NCBI GenBank assembly: GCA_016198635.1
Contig: JACQIF010000051.1
Coordinates: 1-5,866 of the forward strand
DNA length: 5,866 bases
Source: Candidatus Aenigmatarchaeota archaeon
Lineage (GTDB): Archaea; Aenigmatarchaeota; Aenigmatarchaeia; PWEA01; JACQIF01
Direction of reading: 5' to 3'
Shown: positions 5,599-5,866 of the stretch, in pieces
Position numbering within the stretch: position 1 is the stretch's first letter
Layout: each line of letters opens with the position of its first letter
Translations under genes and position numbers: made by a program
The notes under the pieces: model-generated
What the model was told of the DNA's origin: nothing
Databases searched by the model: none
What the model saw: the letters and a program-made list of their open reading frames with translations, nothing else

Positions 5599-5608
5599 AA
5601 TATTTAAA
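5599..5608. promoter_or_regulatory. Palindromic TATA box shared by divergent dsbA-like and Cys-protein genes
   Basis: AATATTTAAA reads TTTAAATATT on the other strand, a near-perfect archaeal TATA box in both directions. Its centre is about 25 bases from the minus-strand ATG (5579) and about 26 bases from the plus-strand ATG (5630). Both start codons therefore fall at the expected transcription start, predicting two leaderless mRNAs from one element and coordinated expression. Confidence 0.75.
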
Positions 5609-5629
5609 GGCGTGGGTTGAACTGCAGTT

Positions 5630-5866
5630 ATGCGAAAGCAATCGTCTTTACAAATCCTTGCTGTATGCGTGAGCGTTCTGTTGGTTGTGTTTGTTGTCCA
5701 AAATCGCATGGGCCATGAAATGCGCATGGAAAGCAGCGTAACGCCGCTTGAAGCGAAGTTCCAGCAGTTAAGTGCTCAAGGCAACGCGTTCTGCACAGAC
5801 GCTGACGGCATTGCACAGATGGGCGACCGCTTGCAAGGCTCTTGCTGCTCTACGATGTCGCTGCAC
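5630..5866 (+). CDS. Membrane-anchored cysteine-containing protein, N-terminal part (3' end outside window)
   Basis: Starting at ATG 5630 the frame stays open for 79 codons to the window edge. Residues 1-5 are basic (MRKQS); 6-25 are hydrophobic (LQILAVCVSVLLVVFVV) and serve as a signal or anchor; then comes a polar extracytoplasmic stretch with F-C (C61) and a GSCCS motif (C73, C74) followed by MSLH at the edge. No catalytic domain is visible yet. I recall archaeal conserved hypothetical proteins that start similarly and contain a further CCC-type cluster, but this cannot be confirmed here. It has a promoter facing the DsbA-like gene and is probably a substrate or partner in the same thiol system. 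The start is supported by the TATA box 26 bases upstream. Real gene: likely. Function: unknown. Confidence 0.75.
   Translation, partial: MRKQSSLQILAVCVSVLLVVFVVQNRMGHEMRMESSVTPLEAKFQQLSAQGNAFCTDADGIAQMGDRLQGSCCSTMSLH

Noticed and set aside
5020..5727. 235-codon minus-strand open frame across the dsbA-like gene and its promoter
   Set aside because: Out of frame with CPFC and the other DsbA motifs, Arg-rich, and runs through the divergent promoter; a frame shadow.
1..5866. CRISPR array, insertion sequence or toxin-antitoxin pair
   Set aside because: No regularly spaced repeats, transposase motifs or small paired genes of those types were seen on either strand.

Overview
The window looks archaeal. 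It has an archaeal-type RNase HII, a GGPP-type trans-polyprenyl diphosphate synthase (the enzyme class that makes archaeal lipid precursors), a class II tRNA-Leu, and TATA-like TTTAAATA boxes about 25 bases upstream of start codons that have almost no leader. First genes of transcripts appear leaderless, whereas downstream genes carry Shine-Dalgarno motifs. The lineage cannot be fixed from this sequence; a DPANN-type or other uncultivated archaeon is an inference, based mainly on the thiol-redox gene cluster.

Left part (1-1487, + strand): the 3' part of an APH-fold small-molecule kinase, followed two bases later by a GTG-started gene. That gene encodes what looks like a complete protein arginine methyltransferase (PRMT). 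Its YxxxY-type N-terminus, SAM-binding DLGTGTG, double-E loop and THW motif are all present and correctly spaced. PRMTs are regarded as essentially eukaryotic, so this is the most striking gene here.

Middle part (1490-3551): the polyprenyl diphosphate synthase (- strand) converges on the PRMT gene with a 2-bp gap. It diverges from rnhB (+ strand) across a gap with one AT-rich palindromic box that could serve both directions. After rnhB comes a gene-free stretch of about 200 bases, then tRNA-Leu(CAG) with an encoded CCA. The gap holds a 21-base near-copy (18/21) of the tRNA anticodon-arm region. A TATA-like box is placed so that a minus-strand transcript would begin almost exactly with the antisense of that block.

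Right part (3561-5866): a probable extracytoplasmic thiol-redox locus. Three minus-strand genes lie in the order DsbA-like thioredoxin-fold protein, four-helix membrane protein with a CPAC motif, and membrane-anchored His/Cys protein with IHEH and HMHATG motifs. A divergent, cysteine-containing, membrane-anchored protein runs off the right edge. The divergent pair shares a palindromic TATA box almost exactly midway between the two start codons. Together they look like a cell-surface disulfide or metal-handling system whose partners besides DsbA are uncharacterised as far as I know.
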